Made by a program: the position numbers and the translations under genes. Under the pieces are notes generated by a model, which ran no database searches, was not told where the DNA came from, and saw only the letters and a program-made list of their open reading frames with translations. This document shows, one piece after another, positions 45,124 through 56,256 of a DNA stretch of 64,000 nt (position 1 is its first letter; each line of letters begins with the position of its first letter). The DNA is from Paucidesulfovibrio sp050251775 (lineage in GTDB: Bacteria > Desulfobacterota > Desulfovibrionia > Desulfovibrionales > Desulfovibrionaceae). The DNA is taken from NCBI GenBank assembly GCA_050251775.1, contig JBFWMD010000004.1, positions 1-64,000 on the forward strand. Reading direction: 5' to 3'.

Positions 45124-47523
45124 ATGGCGAATATGGATCAGCTGGAACTCAAGACCATTGATGATTTGCGGGCGCTCAGCGAGCGAGTCGATGATTTGTA
45201 TGCCACGGGAAAGACCGACGAGGCCCGTGCTCTGCTGCAGGGCATGGCCGCCGCGCAGGAAATTTCTTCTGCATATGTGTTGTTTTTTGAATCCGAGTTG
45301 ATGTTTCAGGAAAAGAATTTCGAGCAGGAGCTTGAGCTGCTCGAACAAGCGATTGCAGAAAGGGGGGATGACTATTTTTTGCTGCGATCCAAGGGGGTAT
45401 GTCTTTCCAATCTTGGCCGGAGAGAAGAAGCAATAGTGCTTTATGACAAGGCGCTGGCGATCAAGCCGGATGACTATCGCAGCTTGCGCAGCAAGGGAGT
45501 GAGCCTTTCCGAGCTTGGCCGCGATGAAGAAGCACGAGCGGTTTATGACAAGGCGCTGGCGATCAATCCGGATGATTCTCAAAGTTTACGCGAGAAGGGG
45601 GCATCTTTTTTCAGGCTTGGCCGCGAGGAAGAAGCAATAGCGGTTTATGACAAGGCGCTGGCGATCAAGCCTGATGACTACCACAGCTTGCGCAACAAGG
45701 GAGTGAGCCTTTCCAAGCTTGGCCGCGAGGAAGAAGCACGAGCGGTTTATGACAAGGCGCTGGCGATCAATCCTGATGACTATCATAGCCTGCGCGAAAA
45801 AGGAGTGATCCTTTCCAAGCTTGGCCGCGAGGAAGAAGCACGAGCGGTTTTCGACAAGGCGCTGGCGATCAAGCCGGATGACTACCACAGCTTGCGCAAC
45901 AAGGGAGTGTGCCTTTCCAATCTTGGCCGCGAGGAAGAAGCAATAGCGCTTTATGACAAGGCGCTGGAGATCAAGCCAGATGATCCTTTCAGCCTACTCA
46001 ACAAGGGGATAAACCAGTTTAAGCTTGGCCAGCATCAAGAGGCGTTGGCACTGCTGGAGCAGGCCAATGCACTCAAACCAGATGATCCGGATATCGCTTC
46101 GGCATATGGATATGCCGTACAATTTATTAAGATTATTCAAGGGTTAATCAAGTTGGCTGCACCTGCTGGAAACAAAAAGATTCCCAAGCAGGAGGCTGCC
46201 CCGCAGACGGACGCGGTTGCAAGCGGAGTCGATGACCTTCGGGTGCTTGTTGTGGAAACTCGAAGATCCTTTGAAAAGGACATCGAGAGTTTCAAGAGGA
46301 ACATGTTGGAAACTGAGGAGAAATTACGAGAGTATATCGAAGCTGGCCCGCGACTGGATGATCAACGAAGCCTGTTCTTTTTGTTGCGGAAATGGAATTC
46401 CTATACTCCGATCGTTTCCGGGGTGGATGGTGAGGATTCCGTGGGCGGCGGGTATTTTTTATACCACAGAGGCGTTGGCGTCATTGTTGATCCAGGCTGT
46501 GACTTTATCAACAATTTTCACCGTGCAGGGCTGCGTATTGCAGACGTGCAGCATATTATTGTTACACATGCACATAACGATCATACCGCTGATTTTGAAT
46601 CCTTGCTGACGCTTTTCCATCAGTGCAATCGAGGAAAGGAAAAAGATAAACAACGGCAAATCAGCATCTACTTCAGCCCCAGTGCGCTGATGAAGCTGAA
46701 CAGCCTGATCGGATTGAAGAGTCCTTCCTACATCAAGGATGTGCATCCGGTCTCTCCCGGTCAAACCTATGATCTGGGCAAAGGCCTTTCCCTGCGGATT
46801 CTTCCCGCATATCACCAGGATACCGTGGCCAAGGATTATGCCATTGGCGTCCGTTTCGACATCGGTTCCGGACCGGAAGCTCGCCGAATTGTAATGACCT
46901 CGGACACCAGCCTGTTTCCGACCGCCCAAGGGATGAAGAGCGTGAATACCAAGGCTCCGGAAATCTGGACCCGCTACGGTCTTGGAGATTCCAGCGACTC
47001 AATGAAGCCTGTTGATCTGCTCATTCCCCACATCGGCTCTGTTCGGCCCGCTGAATTCGATGCCAACATTGATTCCCGCTATGATGAAATCTTTTACCCC
47101 AACCATCTCGGAGTCATGGGCACCTTGCGGGTGATTACGGCCTTGCGGCCTGGATTGGCTGTTGTCTCCGAGTTTGGCGAAGAACTGAAGAATTTCAGGC
47201 CAAAACTTATGAGGCTTTTAGCGCAAGTTGTGGCTAAGCAGTGTGAGCAAACAAGGGCAAATCCGATCAATGTACTTTTTGGCGACCTCCCATTTGTGTA
47301 TGATGTCGCAGCTAGGGGAGTATACTGCGTAGTGAATGAAGAATTTATTCCAGCAGCAGATATCGCTTGCTGTTTAGTGCGTCCTGACCATTGTGATGAA
47401 ACTTTCACTTATTTCATCAATAGTAATTCAAAAGAGGATGATGAAATACAAATTCGATCTTCAACTGAAAAGTTTATGAAGCAAAGAAGTGGATTTACAG
47501 CTGAGTTTTTCAAGAAGAAGTAA
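45124..47523 (+). CDS. TPR-repeat protein with C-terminal metallo-beta-lactamase-fold domain
   Basis: The protein has 799 residues and no signal peptide. Residues 1-80 are helical, and 82-319 are seven tandem 34-residue TPRs (consensus LGREEEARAVYDKALAI). Residues 370-405 look like coiled coil. From about 420 to 780 is an MBL-fold domain with IIVTHAHNDHTADF (HxHxDH, 481-487), AYHQD (H564), MTSDTS (D594), LLIPHIG (H636) and NHLG, so metal hydrolase activity is likely. The substrate is unknown. Codons in the second half use A/T third bases far more than neighbours, which suggests acquisition by transfer. The TPR part may bind a partner protein. I know of no characterised protein with this architecture. 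Confidence 0.85.
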   Translation: MANMDQLELKTIDDLRALSERVDDLYATGKTDEARALLQGMAAAQEISSAYVLFFESELMFQEKNFEQELELLEQAIAERGDDYFLLRSKGVCLSNLGRREEAIVLYDKALAIKPDDYRSLRSKGVSLSELGRDEEARAVYDKALAINPDDSQSLREKGASFFRLGREEEAIAVYDKALAIKPDDYHSLRNKGVSLSKLGREEEARAVYDKALAINPDDYHSLREKGVILSKLGREEEARAVFDKALAIKPDDYHSLRNKGVCLSNLGREEEAIALYDKALEIKPDDPFSLLNKGINQFKLGQHQEALALLEQANALKPDDPDIASAYGYAVQFIKIIQGLIKLAAPAGNKKIPKQEAAPQTDAVASGVDDLRVLVVETRRSFEKDIESFKRNMLETEEKLREYIEAGPRLDDQRSLFFLLRKWNSYTPIVSGVDGEDSVGGGYFLYHRGVGVIVDPGCDFINNFHRAGLRIADVQHIIVTHAHNDHTADFESLLTLFHQCNRGKEKDKQRQISIYFSPSALMKLNSLIGLKSPSYIKDVHPVSPGQTYDLGKGLSLRILPAYHQDTVAKDYAIGVRFDIGSGPEARRIVMTSDTSLFPTAQGMKSVNTKAPEIWTRYGLGDSSDSMKPVDLLIPHIGSVRPAEFDANIDSRYDEIFYPNHLGVMGTLRVITALRPGLAVVSEFGEELKNFRPKLMRLLAQVVAKQCEQTRANPINVLFGDLPFVYDVAARGVYCVVNEEFIPAADIACCLVRPDHCDETFTYFINSNSKEDDEIQIRSSTEKFMKQRSGFTAEFFKKK
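45367..46080 (+). repeat. Seven tandem 102-bp repeats encoding TPR units
   Basis: The repeats are nearly identical at the DNA level in units 2 to 6: GACAAGGCGCTGGCGATCAA recurs every 102 bp. This points to recent expansion or conversion and to possible copy-number variation. Confidence 0.85.
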
Positions 47524-47594
47524 ATGTGTTATTGGATGGGATATTGGTAGTGAGGTCTTAGCGAACTGCATGTATTTCACCCTTGGAGAGGCTT

Positions 47595-48941
47595 ATGCTC
47601 GCTGACATCCTGGCCCAACTGACCCAGCCGAACGCACCCGAGGCCCTGGAGCGGCTTTACCGTTCGGATCGGGCAGGCTTTGCCTGGGCGCTGTCCGAGG
47701 CGTTGGCTGCGCGGCCCGATTCCGAGCTGCTGCGGGCCTGGACCGCGCGTCTGGCTGCGGATGCGGCGGAGGCTGCGGACAGGGCGGCTCCGGGGGTGTC
47801 ATGGGCAAGCCCAGGGACGGGAATGAGTGTCGCTGCGGGGCATCACTCCCCAACGGCGCGGCGCGAAATCTGGCTGGTCGTGGTTTTGGCCCTGCTGGCA
47901 GGGCTGTTCATCAAATTGCCGGGCATCTTTCCGGATTCCTCCCTGACCTTTTTCCGTGAGGACTGGTTCTATCCCCGCAACATTGTTCCGGGACCGCTGG
48001 GAGCTCTGTTCCTCTACCTGCTGTATGCGCGGGGCTGGAAACACCCCGGCTCCTGGCTGGCGCTCGGGCTGTTCGCGGTTCCGGCGCTTTGGCTCAATTT
48101 TTTGTCAGACACGCGCGCCGACGCCACCCTGCTGGCCTGCCTGCACGGGCCGTTGCTGCTCTGGTGTCTCTTGAGCGCGGCCTGGGCCGGGGGCGGCTGG
48201 CCGGACGTGGAGCAACGGCGGACCTACATCCGCTTCTTCGGGGAGCTGCTGGTCTTTTCGGTCCTGCTGCTGCTCGGGGGCGGGGTGCTGCTGTTGCTGA
48301 CCCAGGGCCTGTTCGAGTTGCTGAACGTGCCCACCAGATGGATCTGGGAATGGATGCTGCCCATGGGCGGAGCGGCCATTCCCGTGGTGGCGGGCTGGGC
48401 CGTGCTGCGCCACGGCGGGGGCATGCGGATCATGCCGCTTCTGGCGCGCATCTTCGCGCCCCTGTTCCTGGTGCTGACCATGGGCTACCTCGTGCGCATG
48501 GCCGCGCATGTTTCGGAATTGTTCCGTGACCGGGACACGCTGCTGGTCTACAACCTGCTCCTGCTGGCCGTGCTGGGGCTGGCGGTGTTTTCGCTCTCTG
48601 GCCGGTCCGGGGGGGACGACCGGGACACAGACGCGCGCTCCGGCCTGGTGGAGTGGCTGCTGGCCTTCCTGCTGGTCCTGACCGTGCTGCTCGACTTCGT
48701 GGGGCTGGCGGCCATCGGCGACCGTCTTCTGGAAATGGGCGCGACCCCGAACCGGCTGGCCGTGCTCGGTTCGAACCTTGCCGTGCTCGGCAACCTGCTG
48801 GCCCTGCTGCTCGGCTACGCTCGTTTGCTCCGACGCCGGGCCGTTCCAGCGGACCTGGAGCGAATCACGGCGCGCTATTTGCCGGTATACGCCCTCTGGA
48901 CCGCCGGGGTTGCGTTCGTTTTTCCGCTGCTCTGGGGGTGA
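47595..48941 (+). CDS. Polytopic membrane protein, possibly DUF4153-like
   Basis: The 448-residue protein has a soluble N-terminal segment of about 95 residues and then roughly ten to twelve membrane helices. The order of features (IRFFGELLVFSVLLLLGGGV, then DTLLVYNLLLLAVLGLAVFS) resembles DUF4153 proteins, whose function is unknown. The resemblance is from memory and not firm. GGAGAGG lies just before the ATG. It starts 70 bp after the TPR–MBL gene with no terminator between, so partial co-transcription is possible. Confidence 0.7.
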   Translation: MLADILAQLTQPNAPEALERLYRSDRAGFAWALSEALAARPDSELLRAWTARLAADAAEAADRAAPGVSWASPGTGMSVAAGHHSPTARREIWLVVVLALLAGLFIKLPGIFPDSSLTFFREDWFYPRNIVPGPLGALFLYLLYARGWKHPGSWLALGLFAVPALWLNFLSDTRADATLLACLHGPLLLWCLLSAAWAGGGWPDVEQRRTYIRFFGELLVFSVLLLLGGGVLLLLTQGLFELLNVPTRWIWEWMLPMGGAAIPVVAGWAVLRHGGGMRIMPLLARIFAPLFLVLTMGYLVRMAAHVSELFRDRDTLLVYNLLLLAVLGLAVFSLSGRSGGDDRDTDARSGLVEWLLAFLLVLTVLLDFVGLAAIGDRLLEMGATPNRLAVLGSNLAVLGNLLALLLGYARLLRRRAVPADLERITARYLPVYALWTAGVAFVFPLLWG

Positions 48942-49000
48942 CGGGCAGCCCTCTTTCCGGACGTTCGTTACGCGTTCACCGGCGCTGGAGTCCAAAAACC

Positions 49001-49037
49001 TTGACTTTCCGTGTTGCGGCTTGATCTTAAGAAGATC
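49001..49037 (+). promoter_or_regulatory. Promoter with overlapping palindrome ahead of the M29 aminopeptidase
   Basis: TTGACT (49001-49006) and ATCTTA (49024-49029) are 17 bases apart. The perfect palindrome GATCTT-AAG-AAGATC (49023-49037) covers the -10 box and could be an operator. Confidence 0.4.
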
Positions 49038-49077
49038 GGACCGTTATTTTTCAAGCGGCCAAGACCGGAGAGAAGCC

Positions 49078-50283
49078 ATGAGCGCCATCACGAACACGGA
49101 TCTGGAAAATTATGCGGAGCTGCTGATCTGGTCGCTGCGCACCTCGCGGGCCGAAAAGATGCGCAACGGCGACGCCGTGGTGGTGCGCTTCGACTATCCG
49201 GCCATCCGGCTGGCCGAATCCCTGTACACCCGGTTGGTGGACGAGCATCTCAACCCGGTGCTTCGGCTTCTGCCCACCCCGCTCATGGAGGGCGAGCACT
49301 ACCTGAACACCAGTTTCGGCCAGCTCGTGTTCCAGGAACCGGGCGAGGTGGAGCTCTATGCGGGCTGCGCCGGGGTCATCAACGTTTATTCCCCCCTGGA
49401 GCTGACGCATCTGGCCGGGATCGACCCGCGCACCATCCAGGAGGACCGTCGCGCCCGGCAGACCGTGTTCGAGGTCATGGAGCGACGCAGGCGCAGCGGG
49501 CGGCTCGGCTGGACCTCCTGCGTGCTGCCCAGCCCGGCCCTGGCCAGGGCCTCGGGCCAGCCCCTGGAGGAATACGAAGAGCGCTGGCTGCGGGCCTGCT
49601 GGTTGAACATGCCCAGCCCGGTCCGCGAGTGGCGGCGGCTGCGCGGTGAACTGGGCGAAATCGCGTCCTGGCTGGATGCGCTGGGCATGGAGAGCCTGCA
49701 TGTGCAGGCCCCCAATGTGGACTTGACTCTTGCGCCCGGTGACAATCGTCGTTTCCGGGGCGTAACCGGCGCCAACGTGCCCAGCAGCGAGATTTTTGTT
49801 TCACCGGACAATCGGAGCGTGCATGGCGAGTACTGGTCCGATCTGCCTTCGGTGGAACTGGGCCGGATGGTGCTCGGCGTGCGGCTGGCCTTTGAGGGCG
49901 GGGTTGCGGTGCGGGCCGAGGCCCAGACCAATGCCCAGTTTCTGCAACAGCGGCTCCACGCCGATGCGGGCGCGCGCCGGGTGGGCGAGTTCGCGCTGAC
50001 GGACCGCCGTTTTTCCCGCGTGGACCGCTTCATGGCCCACACCATTTTGGACGAGAACCACGGTGGCGAGCATGGCAGTTGCCACATCGCCCTGGGGGCG
50101 TCCATTCCAGGCACTTTTTCCGGGCCGCAGGAAATCCTGACCCCCGAGATGGAGCGCGCCCTTGGGTTCAACACCTCCGGCGTCCACTGGGACCTGGTGA
50201 ATACGGAACACAAGCTCGTCACGGCGCGGGTTGCCGGGGGCCGGGAAGTGGTCATCTACGAGAACGGCGAGTTTTGCCGCTGA
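49078..50283 (+). CDS. M29-family metallo-aminopeptidase
   Basis: The 401-residue protein matches thermophilic-type aminopeptidases (AmpS/AmpT/PepS). GANVPSSEIFVSPD supplies the first metal glutamate and VGEFALTDRRF the second. HTILDENHGGEHGSCHIALG supplies the histidines, and GVHWDLV the H-x-D pair near the C-terminus. The family removes N-terminal amino acids using two metal ions in the cytoplasm. GGAG lies before the ATG. An in-frame extension upstream was rejected because it lacks an SD. Confidence 0.9.
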   Translation: MSAITNTDLENYAELLIWSLRTSRAEKMRNGDAVVVRFDYPAIRLAESLYTRLVDEHLNPVLRLLPTPLMEGEHYLNTSFGQLVFQEPGEVELYAGCAGVINVYSPLELTHLAGIDPRTIQEDRRARQTVFEVMERRRRSGRLGWTSCVLPSPALARASGQPLEEYEERWLRACWLNMPSPVREWRRLRGELGEIASWLDALGMESLHVQAPNVDLTLAPGDNRRFRGVTGANVPSSEIFVSPDNRSVHGEYWSDLPSVELGRMVLGVRLAFEGGVAVRAEAQTNAQFLQQRLHADAGARRVGEFALTDRRFSRVDRFMAHTILDENHGGEHGSCHIALGASIPGTFSGPQEILTPEMERALGFNTSGVHWDLVNTEHKLVTARVAGGREVVIYENGEFCR

Positions 50284-50308
50284 GGCGCAAGCGGTTTCTT
50301 GGGAATCA

Positions 50309-50342
50309 AACGGCGCGGCATCCCCTCGGACGCCGCGCCGTT
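50309..50342. terminator. Hairpin between convergent aminopeptidase and TM2 genes
   Basis: AACGGCGCGGC and GCCGCGCCGTT form a perfect eleven-base stem around a twelve-base loop. The T-runs are very short, so termination strength is uncertain. Confidence 0.6.
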
Positions 50343-50365
50343 GTCATGTGATCGGGAAGGACGCG

Positions 50366-51184
50366 CTACTCCTGGAGCAGGGCCTGACCTTCGCTGTCCT
50401 TATGCACGTTGAGGATCGCCAGCACGATGTCCAGCAGATACCAGGTCAGCAGCCCGCCCAGGGTGAAGAGCTTGAGGATGCCGAGCACGCGGTGGCCGAG
50501 GTAGAAGCGGTCCATGCCCACAAGGCCGCCCAGGAAGGCCAGCACGAGGCAGATGCTCTGATAGCGGCGCTTCGGGCGGAGCAGGGGCTCGCCGTGGGCG
50601 TCGGAGCGGATGCGGCCCGTGATGACCAGATAGAGGTCCAGCAGCTGCCAGAGCAGGACGATCAGCAGCAGCGGCCAGAAGAGGATTCCCGAGCCCGTGG
50701 GATGCTGGAACGGGTTGGAGTTGTACCAGAAGAAGGCCACGTAATAGAGCAGGCTCACGCCCAGGCGCGTGAAGCAGAGTCGCCGGAAGCCGAGGTAGAG
50801 GTAATGCACGCCGAGGCCGGCCCCGAAGACCGTGAGGATCAGGTAGGTCAGGCTTTCCTTGCTCTCCGCGCCTTCCAGGGGCACGCCGTTGACATCCTTG
50901 GGGCTGCCGCCCACGAGCAGGTAGAGGTCGATAAGCCACCAGATGAACAGGCCGCCCAGGGTGATCATCTTGAGGATGCCCGTGCCGATCTTTCCGAGAT
51001 AGAAGCGGTCCAGGCCGGTCCAGCCGAGAAAGAGGCTGAGCACGATGGCGACACCGAGAACCCGTTTGGGAGCATTTTCCGAGGATTCGGGGGCGGGTCG
51101 CTTGAAGCTCGCCAGCAGCCATTTCCATTCATCACCGTACGCCGAGGTCTGGGGCTGTTCTTCCGTCTTGTTTTCCGTTTCCAT
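50366..51184 (-). CDS. TM2-domain repeat membrane protein
   Basis: The 272-residue protein contains two clear TM2 units. The first (about 43-92) has FLGWTGLDRFYLGKIGTGIL and LIDLYLLV. The last (about 214-262) has GGLVGMDRFYLGHRVLGILK. A degenerate unit lies between them (LGVHYLYLGFRRLC to LLDLYLVITG). TM2 is a two-helix membrane domain with a DRF-like motif and unclear function. A triple arrangement is unusual, as most TM2 proteins have one copy. AGGAGG lies upstream of the ATG. Confidence 0.88.
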   Translation of the reverse strand: METENKTEEQPQTSAYGDEWKWLLASFKRPAPESSENAPKRVLGVAIVLSLFLGWTGLDRFYLGKIGTGILKMITLGGLFIWWLIDLYLLVGGSPKDVNGVPLEGAESKESLTYLILTVFGAGLGVHYLYLGFRRLCFTRLGVSLLYYVAFFWYNSNPFQHPTGSGILFWPLLLIVLLWQLLDLYLVITGRIRSDAHGEPLLRPKRRYQSICLVLAFLGGLVGMDRFYLGHRVLGILKLFTLGGLLTWYLLDIVLAILNVHKDSEGQALLQE

Positions 51185-51355
51185 TGCGTCCTCCTGTTCT
51201 TTGTAAAAATATAAAGCTTACCCGGTGAGATACGAGGAGGCCATACCAGATTTTCGCCTTAAATGCCAGGTATCGGATATCGAGATCTGGTGACACCGCG
51301 GTCCGGCGATTGGCTGCTTGTCGTCTGTTTTGTCCTGTTTTTCCCGCCCGGCCCG

Positions 51356-51383
51356 TTGACATCGCCACCCCGGTGCTTATTCC
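51356..51383 (+). promoter_or_regulatory. Promoter of grpE–dnaK
   Basis: A perfect TTGACA (51356-51361) and TATTCC (51378-51383) are 16 bases apart, 50 bp before grpE. No CIRCE element is seen between 51185 and 51432. Confidence 0.5.
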
Positions 51384-51432
51384 TACAGGGCAACGGGGCG
51401 CTGCCCCATCTACATTGAGCAAGGAAAGACAG

Positions 51433-51999
51433 ATGAGCGATGAGAAGAACTGTGAATCCGCGAAATCCGAAACCGGACAGGCGGACGGAGTGACTCAGGA
51501 GATCGATCTCTCGGAAGAGGAGCTGGAAGCGCTCTGCCGGGAGCGCGTCTGCCCCGCCTGCAACGTCATGCGGGAAGCTGATGACCTTCGGCTGCGCGCT
51601 TTCGCGGACACCGAGAACATCAAGAAGCGCCTTCTGCGGGAAACCGAGGAGCTGCGGAAGTATGCCGGAGAGAGCATTCTGGCGGATCTGCTTCCGGTGC
51701 TCGACAACCTCGACCTGGCCCTGGAGCACGCCAAGGGGCTGGATGCCTGCGCCGATTTCGTGGTCGGCGTGGAAATGACCCGCAAAATCTTCCTGGATAC
51801 GCTGGAACGGCAGGGGCTTTCGTCCATCAAGGCTTCGGCCGGGGACGAGTTCGACCCCAACGTCCACGAGGCCGTGGGCATGATCCGCAACGAGGAGTTG
51901 TCCGACGGAGCGGTGGTCCATCTGATCCAGCGCGGCTACTCCCTCAAGGGCCGGCTGTTGCGGCCCGCCAAGGTCATGGTCAACAGACTGGAAGGTTGA
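51433..51999 (+). CDS. grpE: GrpE nucleotide-exchange factor
   Basis: GrpE releases ADP from DnaK. The 188-residue protein has an acidic N-terminus, a long dimerising helix (RAFADTENIKKRLLRET), and a C-terminal beta domain with EFDPNVHEAVG and LKGRLLRPAKVMVN. Its N-terminal part holds C7, C35 and a C40-P-A-C43 pair, which is unusual for GrpE and might bind metal or respond to redox. AAGGA precedes the ATG. dnaK follows after 109 bp. Confidence 0.95.
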   Translation: MSDEKNCESAKSETGQADGVTQEIDLSEEELEALCRERVCPACNVMREADDLRLRAFADTENIKKRLLRETEELRKYAGESILADLLPVLDNLDLALEHAKGLDACADFVVGVEMTRKIFLDTLERQGLSSIKASAGDEFDPNVHEAVGMIRNEELSDGAVVHLIQRGYSLKGRLLRPAKVMVNRLEG

Positions 52000-52108
52000 T
52001 GCATGTTCCCCGCGCCCGGCCCCTTTACAACAGGGCAGCGCGTATTATCTTTGAGACGTTGCAGTGAATCGCAAATTTATCTCCGGATTTTAATGAGGAG
52101 GACGCATA

Positions 52109-54037
<1,929 letters not shown>

Positions 54038-54059
54038 CCCGGAAACGTTACGTATTCTC

Positions 54060-54089
54060 AAGGCCGCCGGTTCTCCGGCGGCCTTTTTT
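54060..54089 (+). terminator. Intrinsic terminator after dnaK
   Basis: GGCCGCCGG and CCGGCGGCC form a perfect stem around TTCT, followed by six T. Confidence 0.95.
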
Positions 54090-54240
54090 CATATCCGCCG
54101 CACGCCGGCCGCCCCCCCCACGGGGCCGGCAACGCCGCGACCCGCCCGACACTTGCCTTGCGAGGCCAACCGGTATAGCCTGTCCCGGCCAGTTCTCACG
54201 GATTCAAGCACGATCCATGCACGCCAACCGGAAGAGACCA

Positions 54241-56235
54241 ATGCTTCGAACGCAACACGAAATATTCCGCATTGCGGTTTTGCTGCTTCTGGGACTTCTA
54301 CTTTTCGGAGCGAGCGGCTGCCAGAGCGGCTTGCAGATCGGCAGGCGTCCGCTGGCGAACACCGCGACGCTGCCCACACCTCAGCTGCGACAGGAGGCCG
54401 ACGCGGCCTTTGCCGAACAGCGCTGGGCGCAAAGCGAATTTTATTATCAGCGCCTTGTGGAGCGCCAGGACCTGGACGCGCCGCAGCGCCCTGAAGCGCT
54501 CAAGCGGCTGGCGGACAGCGCTCTGCGCGCCGAGCATCCCATACAGGCCCAGCTGGCTCTGGAGCAATGGGCCGCGGTGCAGCCGGAAGCCGAAGGCGGC
54601 TGGCAGTACAACGCCCTGCTGCTCGACGCCTACCGCGCCCTGGGGCGGGAGGGCGAACTGGCCTCGCTCAAGGGCAGGCTCCTGAACGACGCTTCCCTGA
54701 CCTGGGCCACGCGCCACCGCGCGGGCGTACGTCTGGCCCTTGGCTATGCCTCTGAGGGTCGGGAAGACAAGGCCCTGGAGACCCTTGAGGCGTTTTACGA
54801 CCGGGCCCCCGGCGTGGAGGCCCGCGCCGAGATGGAAACGACCCTCTTCCGGGGCATGCAGAGTCTCGCGGATGTGGACGCCCTGGCCAGGGCCGTCCCC
54901 CCAACCCGGCGTCTGGCCTTTCCCGGTGCGCTGGTGCTCTTCGAGCAGGCCCGCCGCGAGGCGCAGAGCGGGAAAAAGGAATGGGACAGCTCCTGGAAGA
55001 TCATGCGCGGCATTCTTTCCAACGCCGACCTCGCGGACAAGGTCATGCTCGGCGACATCCTCCAGGGCCTGGAGCGGGCCAACGGCCAGCCGCGCAGCGG
55101 CGTGGTTCTGCTGCTGCCCGTGACTGGCCGCTACCAGGAAGTGGGGCGCAAGATCGTGCGCGGCGCGGGCGCGGCCCAGTGGATGCTGGCCAACAGCGGC
55201 GTGGAGATCGACATCAAGGTTGTGAACACGGATGCCCCGGACTGGCTGGAGCGGCTGGCCAACCTGCCGCCCCAGTACGCCGTGGTGGGCGGCCCGTTGC
55301 GGGTGTCGAGCTTCAAGACCCTGGAGCAGAGCGGCGAACTCTCGCGCCGGGCCGTGTTTGGTTTCCTGCCTTCCCTGGGCGAGGCGCGTGAGGGAACGCA
55401 GGCCTGGCGCTTCTTCCCCTCCCGGGAGGATGAGGTCCGCGCCCTGGTGCGCATCGCTTCTCAGCGGCTGGGCATCCGCAGCTTTGGCGTGCTCAACCCT
55501 GCGGAACCGTTCGGAACCGAAATGGCCGATATCTTCCGCAAGGAAGTCATGCTGGCCGGGGGCAGTGTCGCCTCGCAGCAATCGTACGTGCCCAAGGACT
55601 CCCCGAGCTGGGGCCGGCGCATCGCGGACCTGCTGCACGTTCCGGCCAGTTTCGACAAGGACGCGCCCCTGCCCGAGGCGAATTTTGGCGCGGTCTTCCT
55701 GCCGGACGGCTGGTCCCAGGCCCAGCTCCTGGTTCCGAACTTCTTCTTTTATGACGCCACGGACATGGTCTTCCTCGGCCCGAACCTCTGGAGCAGCGCC
55801 CTGGACCGCGTCACAGACGTGGAGGAGACGTATTTCCGGCTGGCCATCTGCCCCGGCGCGTGGAACGCCCAGAGTCCTGGCGCGGAAAAGCTTCAGGCCC
55901 TGTTGGATTCCGAAGGCCTGGGCCAGGCCGACCTCTGGGTGGCCCTGGGCTACGACTGGCTGCGCATGACCGCCGGATTGGGCGCACTGCCTTCCGGCTG
56001 GACCCCGTCCGAGGTCAATGCACGGCTTCAGCGCGTGCGGATGGAATACAGCCTCGCGCCCATGAGCTGGGATGCGGACGGCGTGACCTATGAGGATATG
56101 TACCTGTTCACGCCCGGCCCGGACGGCGGCACAGTGCTGACCGATCCCGAGGAATTCGCGGCCCGGTTCGCCCGGGCCAAGGCCAAGCGCGAAGAGCGTC
56201 GCAAGCTCTGGCGGCAGAATCAGAAACACCATTAG
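54241..56235 (+). CDS. LpoA-like / periplasmic-binding-fold lipoprotein (penicillin-binding protein activator type)
   Basis: The protein of about 664 residues has a lipoprotein signal (lipobox FGAS-GC near residue 27). A helical TPR-like region spans about 50-270. A type 1 periplasmic-binding fold at about 285-640 starts with VVLLLPVTGRYQEVGRKIVRGA. This layout is that of LpoA, the outer-membrane activator of PBP1A, and related PBP-activator proteins. Ligand binding, if any, is unknown. The ATG at 54241 has GGAAGAG upstream. One at 54217 lacks an SD. gatC follows after 21 bp. Confidence 0.82.
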   Translation: MLRTQHEIFRIAVLLLLGLLLFGASGCQSGLQIGRRPLANTATLPTPQLRQEADAAFAEQRWAQSEFYYQRLVERQDLDAPQRPEALKRLADSALRAEHPIQAQLALEQWAAVQPEAEGGWQYNALLLDAYRALGREGELASLKGRLLNDASLTWATRHRAGVRLALGYASEGREDKALETLEAFYDRAPGVEARAEMETTLFRGMQSLADVDALARAVPPTRRLAFPGALVLFEQARREAQSGKKEWDSSWKIMRGILSNADLADKVMLGDILQGLERANGQPRSGVVLLLPVTGRYQEVGRKIVRGAGAAQWMLANSGVEIDIKVVNTDAPDWLERLANLPPQYAVVGGPLRVSSFKTLEQSGELSRRAVFGFLPSLGEAREGTQAWRFFPSREDEVRALVRIASQRLGIRSFGVLNPAEPFGTEMADIFRKEVMLAGGSVASQQSYVPKDSPSWGRRIADLLHVPASFDKDAPLPEANFGAVFLPDGWSQAQLLVPNFFFYDATDMVFLGPNLWSSALDRVTDVEETYFRLAICPGAWNAQSPGAEKLQALLDSEGLGQADLWVALGYDWLRMTAGLGALPSGWTPSEVNARLQRVRMEYSLAPMSWDADGVTYEDMYLFTPGPDGGTVLTDPEEFAARFARAKAKREERRKLWRQNQKHH

Positions 56236-56256
56236 ACCGAACAAGGAACCCGACGC

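Noticed and set aside
45367..46080. Regular 102-bp repeats suggestive of CRISPR or a satellite
   Set aside because: The repeats are in frame and encode 34-residue TPR units with no unique spacers.
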